Shown: positions 63,664 through 64,000 of the stretch, piece after piece | Layout of the letters: each line of letters opens with the position of its first letter | Position numbering within the stretch: the stretch's first letter is position 1 | Origin: Nostoc commune NIES-4072 | GTDB lineage: Bacteria > Cyanobacteriota > Cyanobacteriia > Cyanobacteriales > Nostocaceae | DNA length: 64,000 nt | Direction: 5' to 3' | Assembly: GCF_003113895.1 (NCBI RefSeq) | Contig: NZ_BDUD01000001.1 | Location: 1,773,821-1,837,820, forward strand | Made by a program: the position numbers and the translations under genes | Notes under the pieces: model-generated | The model's database searches: none | The model's input: the letters and a program-made list of their open reading frames with translations, nothing else | What the model was told of the DNA's origin: nothing

Positions 63664-64000
63664 GTGGAATACGATGAGTTCATTACACATGTACAAAGCC
63701 TTACCCAATCAGATTCTCGTGAAGAGGCAGAACGTGCTACCCGTGCCACACTAGAAACCCTTAAAGAACGGATAGCAAATGATGAAGCAGAAGAACTAGC
63801 TGCAAATTTGCCCCAACAACTAGGTGATTATTTGCGAGGAAAAGAAGGGGATAGTGGTGGCTCTTTCAATTTTCAAGAGTTTATTGCCCGTGCAAGTCAG
63901 AAAGAAAATATAGAACCAACCACTGTGGCAATTCATGTTCGGGCTGTATTTACTGTGTTGCAAAATGCTATCAGTCCAGAATTATTTGATACCTTGCATT
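63664..64000 (+). CDS. DUF2267 protein (partial, C-terminus off the right edge)
   Basis: The GTG at 63664 follows a strong GGAGG ribosome site and opens a frame to the window end (112 codons). The start VEYDEFITHVQS, then EEAERATRATLETLKERI, ANLPQQLGDYLRG and FIARASQKENI, matches DUF2267. This is a short helical repeat family of unknown function, often stress related. Confidence 0.88.
   Translation, partial: MEYDEFITHVQSLTQSDSREEAERATRATLETLKERIANDEAEELAANLPQQLGDYLRGKEGDSGGSFNFQEFIARASQKENIEPTTVAIHVRAVFTVLQNAISPELFDTLH

Overview
The window looks like chromosomal DNA of a filamentous, heterocyst-forming cyanobacterium of the Nostoc group. The evidence is a phycobilisome core gene (apcF) divergent from an NtcA-type glnA promoter, frequent HIP1 octamers (GCGATCGC), a small patX-like gene carrying the RGSGR pentapeptide, two carotenoid-binding helical proteins, a rexT/trxA2 pair, hopanoid genes (shc, hpnB), several Uma2-type nucleases and many Nostoc-style dispersed repeats. 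No rRNA, tRNA or CRISPR array was recognised.

Layout. 1-2300: apcF (cut by the left edge) and glnA. 2400-5200: an RTX protein, an 80-bp glnA-like remnant and an IS605-type tnpB element with a small Xre-type gene. 5200-9330: a methyltransferase, the patX candidate and a large FAD oxidoreductase. 9330-16000: MITE-like DNA, a fused peptide ABC ATPase, small unknown proteins and a thioredoxin. 16200-24200: a RibD-like reductase, a DUF2805 protein, a heterodimeric ABC exporter, an EgtD-like methyltransferase, hicAB, a pentapeptide/TPR protein and a TenA protein. 24250-31250: predicted PD-(D/E)XK proteins flanking acs, then a TPR protein.

31533-35020 holds the most striking system, four same-strand genes: a protein resembling the 5-hmdU-DNA-kinase helical / aGPT-pyrophosphorylase family, a DUF1643 protein, a MazG with a C-terminal domain, and a dCTP-deaminase/dUTPase-fold protein with a C-terminal membrane helix. 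Together they suggest a nucleotide-pool or DNA-hypermodification conflict system. It lies among nuclease genes (DUF4365-like pair, Uma2).

36000-45250: a MoaD-like protein, a GT-C membrane protein, an acyltransferase, a decayed MFS gene beside a truncated AraC regulator, GNAT, GST, a methyltransferase and a double-glycine peptide resembling a bacteriocin precursor. 45850-53430: eight minus-strand redox, detoxification and transport genes ending at trxA2, facing the ArsR-type regulator rexT across a short palindrome. 53450-57830: an AbiEii-like toxin with a small partner, hpnB and shc. 58150-64000: an FG-GAP/RTX protein, two helical carotenoid proteins, a DUF6335 protein and a DUF2267 protein cut by the right edge.

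A recurring theme is repeat DNA entering genes: in-frame insertions are visible in the FAD oxidoreductase, hpnB and the decayed MFS gene. A 21-bp minisatellite abuts another MFS gene, and one MITE-like copy supplies the stop codon of a nuclease-like gene.
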